A stretch of DNA of 34,128 nucleotides from Granulosicoccus sp. (GCA_013002205.1 JABDKN010000125.1:1-34128); one strand, 5' to 3'; numbered from the stretch's first letter, positions 8,665-16,916 are shown. Program-made: numbers and translations. The notes: generated from the sequence alone by a model not told the origin.

Positions 8665-8822
8665 GCAGACCAGATGCTATCGTCTCATCCGATCCCAACG
8701 CGCTGAACTCATCGACGCCCAGGCTTGATGGTTCAACCCGATCCAATCGGTATCACGGGTCCTGGCAGATACCCGACACTCAATTGCTGCCAAATCGTTT
8801 GCAAGCCACTTCTGGAGAATAG
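8661..8822 (+). CDS. Possible 53-residue ORF coupled to the GH42 gene
   Basis: An open frame begins with ATGA overlapping the GH42 stop (ATG 8661-8663, TGA 8662-8664), the same junction used by the three preceding gene pairs. It runs 53 sense codons to TAG at 8820-8822, ten bases before the binding-protein ATG. The product is polar (Ser/Pro/Arg/Asn-rich) with no membrane segment, no Cys and no family that I recognise. It may be a small protein, a translational relay that carries ribosomes to the binding-protein gene, or a chance frame in an intergenic spacer. Confidence 0.3.
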   Translation: MSRPDAIVSSDPNALNSSTPRLDGSTRSNRYHGSWQIPDTQLLPNRLQATSGE

Positions 8823-8832
8823 AGAAAACCGT

Positions 8833-10068
8833 ATGTTCAAGACAATCAGACAGACCGCTGCTGCCCTGGCCATTGCCGGCGTCATCAGTGTTCCGGCCAT
8901 CGCCGGCGACCTGGTCATCATCTTTGATGATCTCAACCCCGCTCCCAAGCAAGGCTTCGAAGACGCTGTGGAGAAATTCAAGGCAGCCAACCCTGATATC
9001 AATGTCATCGTCAGCATCAATGATCGTGAAGCCCACAAGACAGCCATTCGAAACTTCCTGAGTGCCGATGCACCGGACGTCACGACCTGGTACCCGGGCA
9101 ACCGCATGGCCCCGTTTGTCAATGCAGGACAGTTCGAAGACATAACGGACCTGTGGGAAGCTGAAGGCTTCTACGACAGTCTGGCCTCGACCAAATCAGC
9201 CATGACCATAGATGGCAAGCAGTGGGGCGTACCCTATTCCTACTACCAATGGGGTATCTACTATCGCTCGGACATCTTCGCCGAGCAGGGTATCGACGTT
9301 CCACAGAACTGGGAACAGTTACTGGCGGCCTCGGCCAAGCTCAAGGAAGCCGGCATCACGCCCTTTACCATCGGCACCAAGTACCTGTGGACAGCTGCAG
9401 GTGTTTTCGACTACCTGAACCTGCGCACCAATGGCTATGATGTGCACAACGACCTGACGGCCGGCAAGATCAAGTACAGCGATCCACGCATCGTGGATGT
9501 CTTCGAAAAATGGAAGCAACTGGTCGAGCCTGGCTACTTCATCGAGAACCATGCCACCATGAGCTGGCAGGACGCGCTGGCACCATTCATCAAGGGCGAA
9601 GCAGCCATGTACGTCATGGGTAACTTCAGCGTGGAAGCCATGCGCGATGGCGGCCTGACCGATGACCAGATCGACTATATGCAGTTTCCTGAAATTACGC
9701 CGGGCGTTGCCCGCGCAGAAGAAGCACCCACGGATGCCTTCTTCATTCCAGCCAATGCCAAGAACAAGGAAGATGCGCGCAAGTTCCTGGCTTTCGTCGC
9801 CCAGCCCGATATACAGACCGAGTGGAACAAGACCATCAACCAGTTGCCCATCAACAAGAACGCGTCGGTCGGTGATGACAAGTTCCTGCAGAAAGGCTTC
9901 GAAACGGTCAGCACCGCCAGCGGCCTGGCCCAGTTCTTTGATCGGGACGCGCCAGCTGAAATGGCCAAGGTCGGCATGGAAGGCTTCCAGGAATTCATGA
10001 TCAAGCCGGAACGTCTGGACGCCATTCTCAAGCGCCTGGACAAGATTCAGGAGCGTGTTTACAAGTAG
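8833..10068 (+). CDS. Sugar ABC transporter substrate-binding protein
   Basis: 411-residue periplasmic solute-binding protein of the CUT1 (MalE-like) group that would capture the galactoside. A Sec signal peptide spans residues 1-24 (Lys/Arg n-region, Ala-rich core, cleavage after PAIA before GDLV). The mature protein shows family features such as AIRNFLSADAPDVTTWYPG (about 73-92) and the hinge/ligand region WGVPYSYYQWGIYYRSD. The ATG at 8833 was chosen because it places the signal peptide at the N terminus; upstream in-frame starts add 36 non-homologous residues. AGAG eight bases ahead is a modest ribosome binding site. Three hairpins separate it from the permease genes. Confidence 0.95.
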   Translation: MFKTIRQTAAALAIAGVISVPAIAGDLVIIFDDLNPAPKQGFEDAVEKFKAANPDINVIVSINDREAHKTAIRNFLSADAPDVTTWYPGNRMAPFVNAGQFEDITDLWEAEGFYDSLASTKSAMTIDGKQWGVPYSYYQWGIYYRSDIFAEQGIDVPQNWEQLLAASAKLKEAGITPFTIGTKYLWTAAGVFDYLNLRTNGYDVHNDLTAGKIKYSDPRIVDVFEKWKQLVEPGYFIENHATMSWQDALAPFIKGEAAMYVMGNFSVEAMRDGGLTDDQIDYMQFPEITPGVARAEEAPTDAFFIPANAKNKEDARKFLAFVAQPDIQTEWNKTINQLPINKNASVGDDKFLQKGFETVSTASGLAQFFDRDAPAEMAKVGMEGFQEFMIKPERLDAILKRLDKIQERVYK

Positions 10069-10075
10069 TCACCGT

Positions 10076-10094
10076 TTGTCGGCTTACCCGACAA
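10076..10094 (+). other. Intercistronic hairpin 1
   Basis: TTGTCGG-CTTAC-CCGACAA forms a perfect 7-bp stem with a 5-base loop, starting 8 bases after the binding-protein stop codon. There is no following U-tract, so it resembles an mRNA-stabilising or processing hairpin rather than an intrinsic terminator. Confidence 0.6.
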
Positions 10095-10106
10095 GCATTC
10101 GGTTCG

Positions 10107-10135
10107 CCGGTGGGTCAGCGCATCTGATCCACCGG
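10107..10135 (+). other. Intercistronic hairpin 2 (12-bp stem)
   Basis: CCGGTGGGTCAG (10107-10118) pairs with CTGATCCACCGG (10124-10135) around the loop CGCAT. The stem is 12 bp with a single G-U wobble. No T-run follows. Its strength and its place between binding-protein and permease genes suggest a 3'-protective structure like the REP element in the E. coli malE-malF gap, letting the binding protein be made in excess. Confidence 0.7.
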
Positions 10136-10148
10136 TCATCCCGGACCC

Positions 10149-10165
10149 GTCCGGCAAGTCCGGAC
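10149..10165 (+). other. Intercistronic hairpin 3
   Basis: GTCCGG-CAAGT-CCGGAC is a perfect 6-bp stem with a 5-base loop, ending 28 bases before the permease start codon. It is the third hairpin in the 125-base gap and lies close upstream of the GGAG ribosome binding site of the permease gene. Confidence 0.5.
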
Positions 10166-10193
10166 TGTCCAGACGAGATGTGGAGAAACGTGT

Positions 10194-11126
10194 ATGGCGA
10201 TCGATAGTGGCAGTACCACCGTGCCAGGTGCGCAGCATCGCAAACGCAGCTGGTTCTACAAGAATCGCATCAGGCTGGCACCCTGGCTGTTCCTGGCACC
10301 GGGACTGATCTTCTTCTTCATTTATGTCATTGCACCGATTTTCGAATCTATCTGGATCTCCTTCTACGCCTGGGATGGACTGGGCGAGAAGGAATGGATC
10401 GGCATCGGCAACTATGTCGAGCTGATGGATGATGAGCGGTTCTATACCTCACTGATCAACAATGCCTGGTGGTTGGTCCTGTACATGCTTGCAGTACCCG
10501 CGGGACTGGCGATTGCACTGTTTCTGAACCAGACGGTGACGGGCATCCGTCTGTATAAATCCCTGTTCTTCTTTCCATTCGTCATCAGCCAGGTGGTGGT
10601 CGGACTGATATTCACCTGGTTCTACAACCCGGACTTCGGTATCGTGGGCATCGTCTGGAGGTTCTTCGGTGCCTCCCCACCAGCAATACTGGCCGATGAG
10701 GACCTGGTGACCTTCGGTATCATTTTTGCCGGTCTGTGGCCGCAGATTGCCTATTGCATGATCCTCTACCTGACCGGCCTGAACAATGTGTCACCGGACC
10801 AGGTGGAAGCCGGCCGACTGGACAATGCCCGGGGCTGGAAGATGTTGTGGTATGTGATTCTGCCCCAGCTGAAGCCGGCCACCTTCATCGCGGTGGTCGT
10901 CACCGTCATCGGCGCATTGCGTTCGTTCGATCTGATCGCCATCATGACCGGAGGTGGTCCCTACGGATCGTCCAATGTGCTGGCTTACTACATGTTCGAG
11001 ACGGCACTGTCCGAATACGGTTTTCGCTACGGATACGGTTCAGCAATAGCCACTGTGCTGTTCCTGATCATGCTGGTGTATATCAGCTTTTTTCTATGGC
11101 GCATGTATCAGGACGAGAGGGGATAA
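10194..11126 (+). CDS. Sugar ABC transporter permease (MalF-like)
   Basis: 310-residue inner-membrane subunit with about six hydrophobic helices (first at about 30-53, last at about 285-305). The cytoplasmic EAA loop, EAGRLDNARGWKMLWYVILP at about 205-224, contacts the ATPase. GGAG lies about 9 bases before the ATG. It is followed after six bases by the second permease gene, and together they form the translocation pore for the substrate delivered by the protein at 8833-10068. Confidence 0.95.
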   Translation: MAIDSGSTTVPGAQHRKRSWFYKNRIRLAPWLFLAPGLIFFFIYVIAPIFESIWISFYAWDGLGEKEWIGIGNYVELMDDERFYTSLINNAWWLVLYMLAVPAGLAIALFLNQTVTGIRLYKSLFFFPFVISQVVVGLIFTWFYNPDFGIVGIVWRFFGASPPAILADEDLVTFGIIFAGLWPQIAYCMILYLTGLNNVSPDQVEAGRLDNARGWKMLWYVILPQLKPATFIAVVVTVIGALRSFDLIAIMTGGGPYGSSNVLAYYMFETALSEYGFRYGYGSAIATVLFLIMLVYISFFLWRMYQDERG

Positions 11127-11132
11127 GCAGCC

Positions 11133-11984
11133 ATGTTTCCAAAACCCATCGAAAATTCCGCAGCCGGTGTGCGTATCGGCTACCAGATCATCCTGCCGAT
11201 TGCCCTGTTCCTGTGGCTGCTGCCCCTGCTGGCAATCTTCCTCACCTCCATCCGCCCTGCCGCGGATATCAACGCCGGCAACATCTTTGGCATGCCGTCA
11301 GATTTTCTGCTGATAGAAAACTACCTTGCCGTATTCCAACAGTCAAAAGCAGGTGTCTACCTGTGGAATTCGGTGCGCATCACGGTACCGACGGTCATCC
11401 TGGCAGTGAGTCTGTCCTGCCTGACAGGCTATGCCCTGTCGGTCTATCGTTTCAAGTGGGCCGTCCCACTGTTCTTCGTCTTCGTTGCGGGCAACTTTGT
11501 ACCCTTCCAGATTCTGATGGTGCCGGTTCGAGACCTGTCCGTGAATACCGGCCTCTATGACACGGTCAAAGGCCTGGTCCTGTTTCACTCCGCCTTCCAG
11601 CTCGGCTTCTGTACCCTGTTCATGCGGAACTTCATCAAGGCGTTACCCTTCGAGCTGATCGAATCAGCCCGTATCGACGGGGTCAGCGAATTCAAGATCT
11701 TCTGGTACCTGGTTCTGCCACTGGTAAAACCGGCAATTGCTGCGCTGTCAGTCTTGATATTTACGTTTATCTGGAATGATTTCTTCTGGGCCACCGTACT
11801 CATCCAGGGCGATCATGCACTGCCGATCACCGCCGGCGTACGGGCACTCAATGGTCAATTCGTCAGTCAGTGGCAGTTGGTTTCCGCCGCCTCCCTGCTG
11901 GCAGCCATACCGCCGGTACTGATGTTCTTTGCCATGCAGAAGCACTTCATTGCCGGTTTGACGCTCGGCGCGACCAAGGGCTAG
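11133..11984 (+). CDS. Sugar ABC transporter permease (MalG-like)
   Basis: 283-residue inner-membrane subunit, about six transmembrane helices, with the EAA loop reading ELIESARIDGVSEFKIFW (about 173-190) before the conserved LVLPLVKPA. Length fits the MalG/UgpE/LacG group. It pairs with the MalF-like permease just upstream. The stop TAG at 11982-11984 is directly followed by a GTG that may start the DAHP synthase gene, so the operon probably continues. Confidence 0.95.
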   Translation: MFPKPIENSAAGVRIGYQIILPIALFLWLLPLLAIFLTSIRPAADINAGNIFGMPSDFLLIENYLAVFQQSKAGVYLWNSVRITVPTVILAVSLSCLTGYALSVYRFKWAVPLFFVFVAGNFVPFQILMVPVRDLSVNTGLYDTVKGLVLFHSAFQLGFCTLFMRNFIKALPFELIESARIDGVSEFKIFWYLVLPLVKPAIAALSVLIFTFIWNDFFWATVLIQGDHALPITAGVRALNGQFVSQWQLVSAASLLAAIPPVLMFFAMQKHFIAGLTLGATKG

Positions 11985-13085
11985 GTGAACCCGCACCCGG
12001 TTATCATCCAGCCCATGAAAATCACCACCTCCGACGTCAGGATCGATTCGATCGTCACCCTGCAAAGCCCGGCCGAGCTGTTTGCCGAGCTGCCGTTGTC
12101 AGAGGAGCAGGCCGATGCCATCACCACGACCAGGTGCCGCATTGCCGATATCATTCATGGCCGCGACCCGCGGCTGCTGATCGTGGTTGGCCCCTGCTCC
12201 ATCCACGATCCGCTGGCAGCCATGGAGTATGCCAACCGCCTGCACTCACTGCGAACCCGGTACCGCGATACGCTGGAAATCGTCATGCGCGTGTACTTCG
12301 AAAAACCACGCACCATCATTGGCTGGAAAGGACTGATCAATGATCCACACATGGACAACAGTTTCCAGATAGACGAAGGGCTTTACAAGGCTCGCAGACT
12401 ACTGCTCGATCTGGCCGACATCGGTATGCCTGCCGGTTGCGAATTCCTGGATGCGGCCACCGGTCAGTATTACGCCGATACGGTCAGCTGGGGAGCGATC
12501 GGCGCGCGCACCACCGAAAGCCAGGTTCATCGTGAAATCGCATCCGGATTGTCCTGTCCGGTCGGGTTCAAGAACGCCACCAGTGGTGATGTCGGCATTG
12601 CCATCGACGCCATACAGGCCGCCGGTCATGCCCATGCATTCCTGAGCCCGACCAGCGAGGGCAGGATCGCATTGTTCAGAACCACCGGCAATGAGGATGC
12701 CCACCTGATCCTGCGTGGTGGAAACACGCCGAACTATGACGGCGCCAGCGTGAAGGCGGCGTTCGACCAGCAGAACGCCCGGGGATTGTCGCGCCGGATC
12801 ATGATCGACTGCAGTCACGCTAACAGCCTGAAGGATCACAGGCGGCAAGTGGCAGTGGCCAGCGATGTTGCCGGCCGACTGGACAGAGAACACCCGATGA
12901 TCGCGGGGCTGATGATCGAAAGCCACCTGTGTGAAGGCAAGCAGGGCATGAAGGATCCGTCCAGCCTGCGCTACGGTCAAAGCATCACTGATGCCTGCCT
13001 GGGCTGGGATGATACCCGGCACACACTGGACGGTCTGGCACAGGCCATGAGCGGCATTGTTTCCCAGGCTGCCCTGCCGGGCTGA
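11985..13085 (+). CDS. 3-deoxy-7-phosphoheptulonate (DAHP) synthase, class I (AroF/AroG/AroH type)
   Basis: Condenses phosphoenolpyruvate with erythrose-4-phosphate in the first step of the shikimate pathway. Strong signatures are VVGPCSIHDP, MRVYFEKPRT, GWKGLINDPHMDNSF, SWGAIGARTTESQVHRE, ILRGGNTPNYD and MIDCSHANS; these contain the metal and substrate ligands of E. coli AroG. Either GTG 11985 (366 residues, touching the previous stop) or ATG 12015 (356 residues, close to E. coli AroG at 350) may be the start; ATG 12015 fits family length better. It follows the permease gene with no gap, an unexpected partner for a galactoside operon. The feedback specificity (Phe, Tyr or Trp) cannot be told from sequence by eye. 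Confidence 0.93.
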   Translation: MNPHPVIIQPMKITTSDVRIDSIVTLQSPAELFAELPLSEEQADAITTTRCRIADIIHGRDPRLLIVVGPCSIHDPLAAMEYANRLHSLRTRYRDTLEIVMRVYFEKPRTIIGWKGLINDPHMDNSFQIDEGLYKARRLLLDLADIGMPAGCEFLDAATGQYYADTVSWGAIGARTTESQVHREIASGLSCPVGFKNATSGDVGIAIDAIQAAGHAHAFLSPTSEGRIALFRTTGNEDAHLILRGGNTPNYDGASVKAAFDQQNARGLSRRIMIDCSHANSLKDHRRQVAVASDVAGRLDREHPMIAGLMIESHLCEGKQGMKDPSSLRYGQSITDACLGWDDTRHTLDGLAQAMSGIVSQAALPG

Positions 13086-13116
13086 AGGAAGATGGGCACC
13101 AGCATCTGGATCGGGT

Positions 13117-13135
13117 GTCTCAATCTCGATGAGAC
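13117..13135 (+). other. Weak hairpin after the DAHP synthase gene
   Basis: GTCTCA (13117-13122) and TGAGAC (13130-13135) form a 6-bp stem around a 7-base loop, 31 bases after the DAHP synthase stop in the gap between convergent genes. An A-rich stretch but no T-run follows on the plus strand, so it may help end the operon transcript but is not a convincing intrinsic terminator. Confidence 0.3.
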
Positions 13136-13186
13136 GATAAAAGCCGTCTGAAAATCGCCTTATTATTGTCTCACCGAAGTTGATCC

Positions 13187-14137
13187 TCAGCGGTGATACA
13201 GCACCCTGCCAATGAGATTGAGCAATAGCTGTGCTGCCAGGGTAGACGTACTGCCAGCGTGATCATAGTCGGGAGCCACCTCCACCAGATCGATACCCAC
13301 GATAGATCCACGTCGTGCCAGTCCGTCGAAGAGCTCCAGTCCTTCGTAATAGTCAAAACCACCGTGGCTGGGTGTACCGGTACCCGGAGCAATCGACGGG
13401 TCAAATCCATCGATGTCGATGGTGAGGTAATAACGCCTGCCCGCAGGAATGCGATCCAGTACACCGGCCACACCCAGACGGCGATACTGGCGAACGGAAA
13501 TGATGTCCGAGCCCATCGAGCGCGCCGCATCGTAGCCGTCTTTCGCGGTGGATGACACATTGCGTATGCCTATCTGGCTCAGGCCGCTGACGTAGACCTT
13601 TTCCAGTGCACGACGCATCGGGTTGCCGTGTCCACAGCGCACGCCGTGCCGTTCATCGACAAAATCCAGGTGCGCATCCAGTTGCACGACGTGTATCGGT
13701 TCCTGCCCATCGAATGCCGCTATGCACGGAATGTTGACGGAATGATCACCTCCAAGCACCACCGGAATGGCCCCTGCGTGCAGAATCCTGCGAACTGCAA
13801 ACTCGATGTTGGCATGGCTCTGCTGCGTATCGGTATGCACGATATCCGCATCGCCGATATCCACGATACGCGTGCTGTCGGCAGGCAAGTAGGTGATGTC
13901 GTCTTCGTGATCGTAGGCACCTGCGTGGCCGAATGAAAACAGCGTCGACGCCTCGCGAATGGATCGCGGACCGAATCGGGCACCACTGCGATACTGGCAG
14001 CCAAAATCATACGGTGCACCCAGCACCGCCACCTGTGCATCGATCGCATCCCAATCCTGCACATACGGATATTTGCCAAACGTACAGATGCCGACAAACG
14101 GCAGATCGAGCCGGCCTGTGTCATACCCTGATGTCAT
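13187..14137 (-). CDS. Ureohydrolase (agmatinase / guanidino-acid hydrolase family)
   Basis: 316-residue binuclear-Mn enzyme of the arginase superfamily, which hydrolyses a guanidino group to urea plus an amine. All metal-ligand motifs are intact: GGDHS with His132, LDAHLD with Asp154/His156/Asp158, and DIDGFDP with Asp241/Asp243, followed by the late Glu in GIDLVEVAPDYD. Length and GHGNPMRRALE fit agmatinase-like proteins rather than arginase proper. Substrate (agmatine, guanidinobutyrate, guanidinopropionate or another guanidine) cannot be decided by eye. A GGGAAA stretch lies upstream of the ATG. It is downstream of the 841-residue gene in the same direction after an 83-base gap. Confidence 0.9.
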   Translation of the reverse strand: MTSGYDTGRLDLPFVGICTFGKYPYVQDWDAIDAQVAVLGAPYDFGCQYRSGARFGPRSIREASTLFSFGHAGAYDHEDDITYLPADSTRIVDIGDADIVHTDTQQSHANIEFAVRRILHAGAIPVVLGGDHSVNIPCIAAFDGQEPIHVVQLDAHLDFVDERHGVRCGHGNPMRRALEKVYVSGLSQIGIRNVSSTAKDGYDAARSMGSDIISVRQYRRLGVAGVLDRIPAGRRYYLTIDIDGFDPSIAPGTGTPSHGGFDYYEGLELFDGLARRGSIVGIDLVEVAPDYDHAGSTSTLAAQLLLNLIGRVLYHR

Positions 14138-14166
14138 GTGCGATTTCCCGTTGAGAAGTGTTTTCG

Positions 14167-14180
14167 TGCATGGTCATGCA
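14167..14180. promoter_or_regulatory. Palindrome upstream of the ureohydrolase gene
   Basis: TGCATG-GT-CATGCA is a perfect 6-base inverted repeat 30 bases before the ureohydrolase start. A GTCATGC element is also repeated directly (14173-14179 and 14183-14189). It is a candidate operator for the gene, with no known matching regulator in the window. Confidence 0.3.
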
Positions 14181-14220
14181 TAGTCATGCTGGCAATGAAG
14201 CGAAGGGATCTGCAGAGCCG

Positions 14221-16746
14221 TCAGTCGCCGCCGACGCACAGCGGAGAAAACTGTATCCTCGGCTCACTGCCAAGCTGCAATCCTGGCAGGGGCGCGCCAT
14301 TGCTGGCCAGGGGAGCGTCGAAGGCCAGCGACACAGGGTAGCTACTGCCACGTGGTGTGACACTCAGGCTGCACAGGCCGCTGTCGAAAACGGGAGCTCT
14401 GGCCAGGCAGGAACGCTTGAACCCGTGAAAATCGGCATATTCCGCGGCTGAACCGGCAATCAGGACCCAGCCGGCGACATCTGCCTTCAAGCGCCATTCC
14501 GATCCGGCATAGAGCCCGGCGACAACGGGCTCGAGAGTACCGCTGGCAAACACCGCGGCATAACCCTGTTGCACACTGGCGAACAGCCAGCTATCCAGCG
14601 AAGCATCGATCTCATCCATGACATCCTGCGGGCAGAAAAGATGGGTAAAGCCGATGTCGGTGGGCTGCAGTGTCAGGTCATAGATCATCAAAGCCATGTC
14701 ACCGTGTTGCGCAACCTTTGGCAACACACCGTTTCCGGACCAGTATGAGGGTCTGCCCTCTCCCCAGACCCGCAATTCACCCGGGTGATTGACCCAGATC
14801 CCTGCATGCGGATGTGCGGCCAGATGCAGATCGACCAGATGCTGTTGATGACCTGGCAGTCCGCTCCTGTGATCACTGACTGACGAGAGCTGCACATCGG
14901 CTGTTTTCCACAGCGACAAGTGCGCACTGCCATCCAGCCCCTGTTGATATTCCGCCAGCAGGCTTTGCCCTTCCGGCACCTGCAACAGCTTGCCCAGGCC
15001 AGGTGGCAACCGGTAACCGGATACAGCCAGCATGGCTGCTGCCGTATCATGGCCCGGATACCATCGCCCGCCGAAGGCCACGGCCGCCACTGCACCCAGT
15101 TCGGTGGCAGGCCCGGCCAGCAATTCCTTCTCATACGCCCGGCCTTGCGAACCCGTGGGAACACCGTTGATGGTATGTAACGCAATCATCGTAAACAGTC
15201 GATCGATGACGACTCGGGCACGGCCGGCGATGGCCGGATCAGGCGCATTGGCCACCAGGGTGAACAACGCGCGCAGGTCGATCGGGTAATAGGCCGCCGA
15301 ATTCCACTCCGCCAGTCCATGCTCATCGACGGCATCGAACCAGCGATGCAGTCTGGCCAGCGCCTGCCGGGCATGCTCACACCCTGACTTCCCACTATTG
15401 TGGAAACATTCTTCGTCGTAGAGAGAGCCGGCCAGGTACTGCGCAACATGAAAGCACAGTACGTGGTTTTCGCTCCAGAACCACATGACATCGTTACCGG
15501 GTTCATCCAGCCAATAGCGAAATCCAAGAAGTGCCTGACGCAGACGGCGTTCATTGTCTGCGGACAGACAACTGGCATAGCGGCCGGCGATCCAGACCAG
15601 TGTCATCATGTGAAAGTCGGCACAGTCATCTCGTGCCTGCACGATATCGAGCATGCAATTCAGATTACGCTGCGCGTGTTCGTCCCAGGCGTTCTGATGG
15701 AGCATCACCAGTGCATGGGCAGGTACAGAGCGCATGTGTCGCCTCATGGCCGACAGTACTTGCCGATAGCGACCGTTGGCATCGCCTGCGGAGAGTTCGA
15801 TTCCCTGTCCCAGTACCGAGGTGCCGATCCTGCGATACAAGGCGACATCACCTACCGTGCATTGCCAGCTCATCACTGGACACCCGGAGGTGAACTCGCC
15901 GGCCACCTTCACCTCGGCTGGCGGCAATGACTGGCCCAGGGTAATGACCTGTCGGGTAGACGGCTGCCGCTGTTCGAGGATCGCCGAGGCTGATCGGTTG
16001 ATCTGCACCAGGCGATCCTCCTGCAGCGACAGCGCCATCGGCTCACGGGGCAGGCAGTCACTGGTGATGCACACCATCGCCGCGGTATTGAACACATGCT
16101 CGGTGCGCAGACCGGCCATCATCTGCTCGGCCTCGGCAAGTCGCAGAGGATCACTACGCGTCACCAGTCCAGACTCCACACCCTGGCCCTCGAGCAAGGT
16201 CAGCTCGAAGAAACAACTCGTATCACGTTCGTGCAAATCATCCAGGTACACGGTAATCACCTGTACACCAGCATCGACAGTGGCATCGAAGCACTGCTCT
16301 GCCGGTCGGTTGCGCGTATAGGGCTCATGCACCAGGACGAGCAGGTCGTTGCACCAGACACGCATCCCCCCGCAGGTTCTCGCCCGCAGGCTAAGTGTCT
16401 GCCTGGACGCTACCCGCAGAACACAGCGAGCCCAGCGGCTCACGACAGTCGGCTGGTGACAGAAGGTTGAAAAATCGACGCGCGGATCCCCGGCACTGAT
16501 ATGGATACTCGGGAACTTCCGATTCTTCAGCGCGATCTGTCGTGTCTTTACCTGTTCTCGCCAGGCTTGCCGACAAGGCAGGTCTCCGGTCAGCACCCAG
16601 CCGTTCTCGAAACGGTAGTTGATGCCATCGGGCATGGGTCGCGCCTGCCCCGGGAAATGCACGACCTCGGGATCGCTCAGGTTCCAGCGATCGAGACTCT
16701 GTCCGGCGCTCAGGCTCTGGTATGACACTGCTGCCTCAGCCTTCAT
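14221..16746 (-). CDS. Uncharacterised 841-residue protein, putative carbohydrate-active enzyme
   Basis: I cannot name the family. From the ATG at 16744-16746 the protein has an N-terminal beta-rich part (about 1-200) resembling a carbohydrate-binding sandwich, with VWCNDLLVLVHEPYTRN and YLDDLHERDT. A long helical middle follows (about 320-600), carrying WFWSENH (422-428), GLAEWNSAAYYPIDL (477-491) and INGVPTGSQGRAYEKE (526-541). The C-terminal half (about 610-841) is again beta-rich. A helical toroid followed by beta sheets is typical of polysaccharide lyases and six-hairpin glycosidases, so a sugar substrate is likely by architecture only. There is no signal peptide, hence probably cytoplasmic. 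The frame extends to 16923, but the extra 59 residues are Arg/Cys/Pro-rich and would cover the intergenic palindrome. It is divergent from two Gfo/Idh/MocA genes. Confidence 0.8.
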   Translation of the reverse strand: MKAEAAVSYQSLSAGQSLDRWNLSDPEVVHFPGQARPMPDGINYRFENGWVLTGDLPCRQAWREQVKTRQIALKNRKFPSIHISAGDPRVDFSTFCHQPTVVSRWARCVLRVASRQTLSLRARTCGGMRVWCNDLLVLVHEPYTRNRPAEQCFDATVDAGVQVITVYLDDLHERDTSCFFELTLLEGQGVESGLVTRSDPLRLAEAEQMMAGLRTEHVFNTAAMVCITSDCLPREPMALSLQEDRLVQINRSASAILEQRQPSTRQVITLGQSLPPAEVKVAGEFTSGCPVMSWQCTVGDVALYRRIGTSVLGQGIELSAGDANGRYRQVLSAMRRHMRSVPAHALVMLHQNAWDEHAQRNLNCMLDIVQARDDCADFHMMTLVWIAGRYASCLSADNERRLRQALLGFRYWLDEPGNDVMWFWSENHVLCFHVAQYLAGSLYDEECFHNSGKSGCEHARQALARLHRWFDAVDEHGLAEWNSAAYYPIDLRALFTLVANAPDPAIAGRARVVIDRLFTMIALHTINGVPTGSQGRAYEKELLAGPATELGAVAAVAFGGRWYPGHDTAAAMLAVSGYRLPPGLGKLLQVPEGQSLLAEYQQGLDGSAHLSLWKTADVQLSSVSDHRSGLPGHQQHLVDLHLAAHPHAGIWVNHPGELRVWGEGRPSYWSGNGVLPKVAQHGDMALMIYDLTLQPTDIGFTHLFCPQDVMDEIDASLDSWLFASVQQGYAAVFASGTLEPVVAGLYAGSEWRLKADVAGWVLIAGSAAEYADFHGFKRSCLARAPVFDSGLCSLSVTPRGSSYPVSLAFDAPLASNGAPLPGLQLGSEPRIQFSPLCVGGD

Positions 16747-16849
16747 GGCGCAACACCATCCGGTGTTCACAGGGGTCTCGCATCCAGTGCTGCATTCCGG
16801 TCTCGCTGCAGTACATGGTGATTGAGCTCGCCTGCGTCGGGGTACGGTC

Positions 16850-16855
16850 AGTATA
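16850..16855 (-). promoter_or_regulatory. Possible -10 box for the 841-residue gene
   Basis: Read on the minus strand this is TATACT, about 104 bases before the chosen start codon, preceded by an AT-rich stretch. No good -35 element is seen at the right spacing, so the call is tentative. Confidence 0.25.
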
Positions 16856-16903
16856 GGGAAAATACGCGATCCGTTGGCTATCGGCCAGTGCTCTTCGATA
16901 GAA

Positions 16904-16916
16904 TCACACGGTGTGA
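16904..16916. promoter_or_regulatory. Palindromic operator candidate in the divergent gap
   Basis: TCACAC-G-GTGTGA is a perfect 6-base inverted repeat with one central base, located between the divergent 841-residue gene and the Gfo/Idh pair. A dyad of this size in a divergent control region commonly binds a dimeric regulator (LacI, GntR or similar). No regulator gene is adjacent, so the ligand is unknown. Confidence 0.45.

Noticed and set aside
8738-8750. CCGAT-CCA-ATCGG inverted repeat upstream of the binding-protein gene
   Set aside because: Five-base arms are too short to support an operator, and it does not resemble the palindrome at 2128-2142.
10736-11560. 274-codon frame overlapping both permease genes
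   Set aside because: Same strand, different frame; it spans the junction of two clear permease genes and its product is low-complexity and domain-free.
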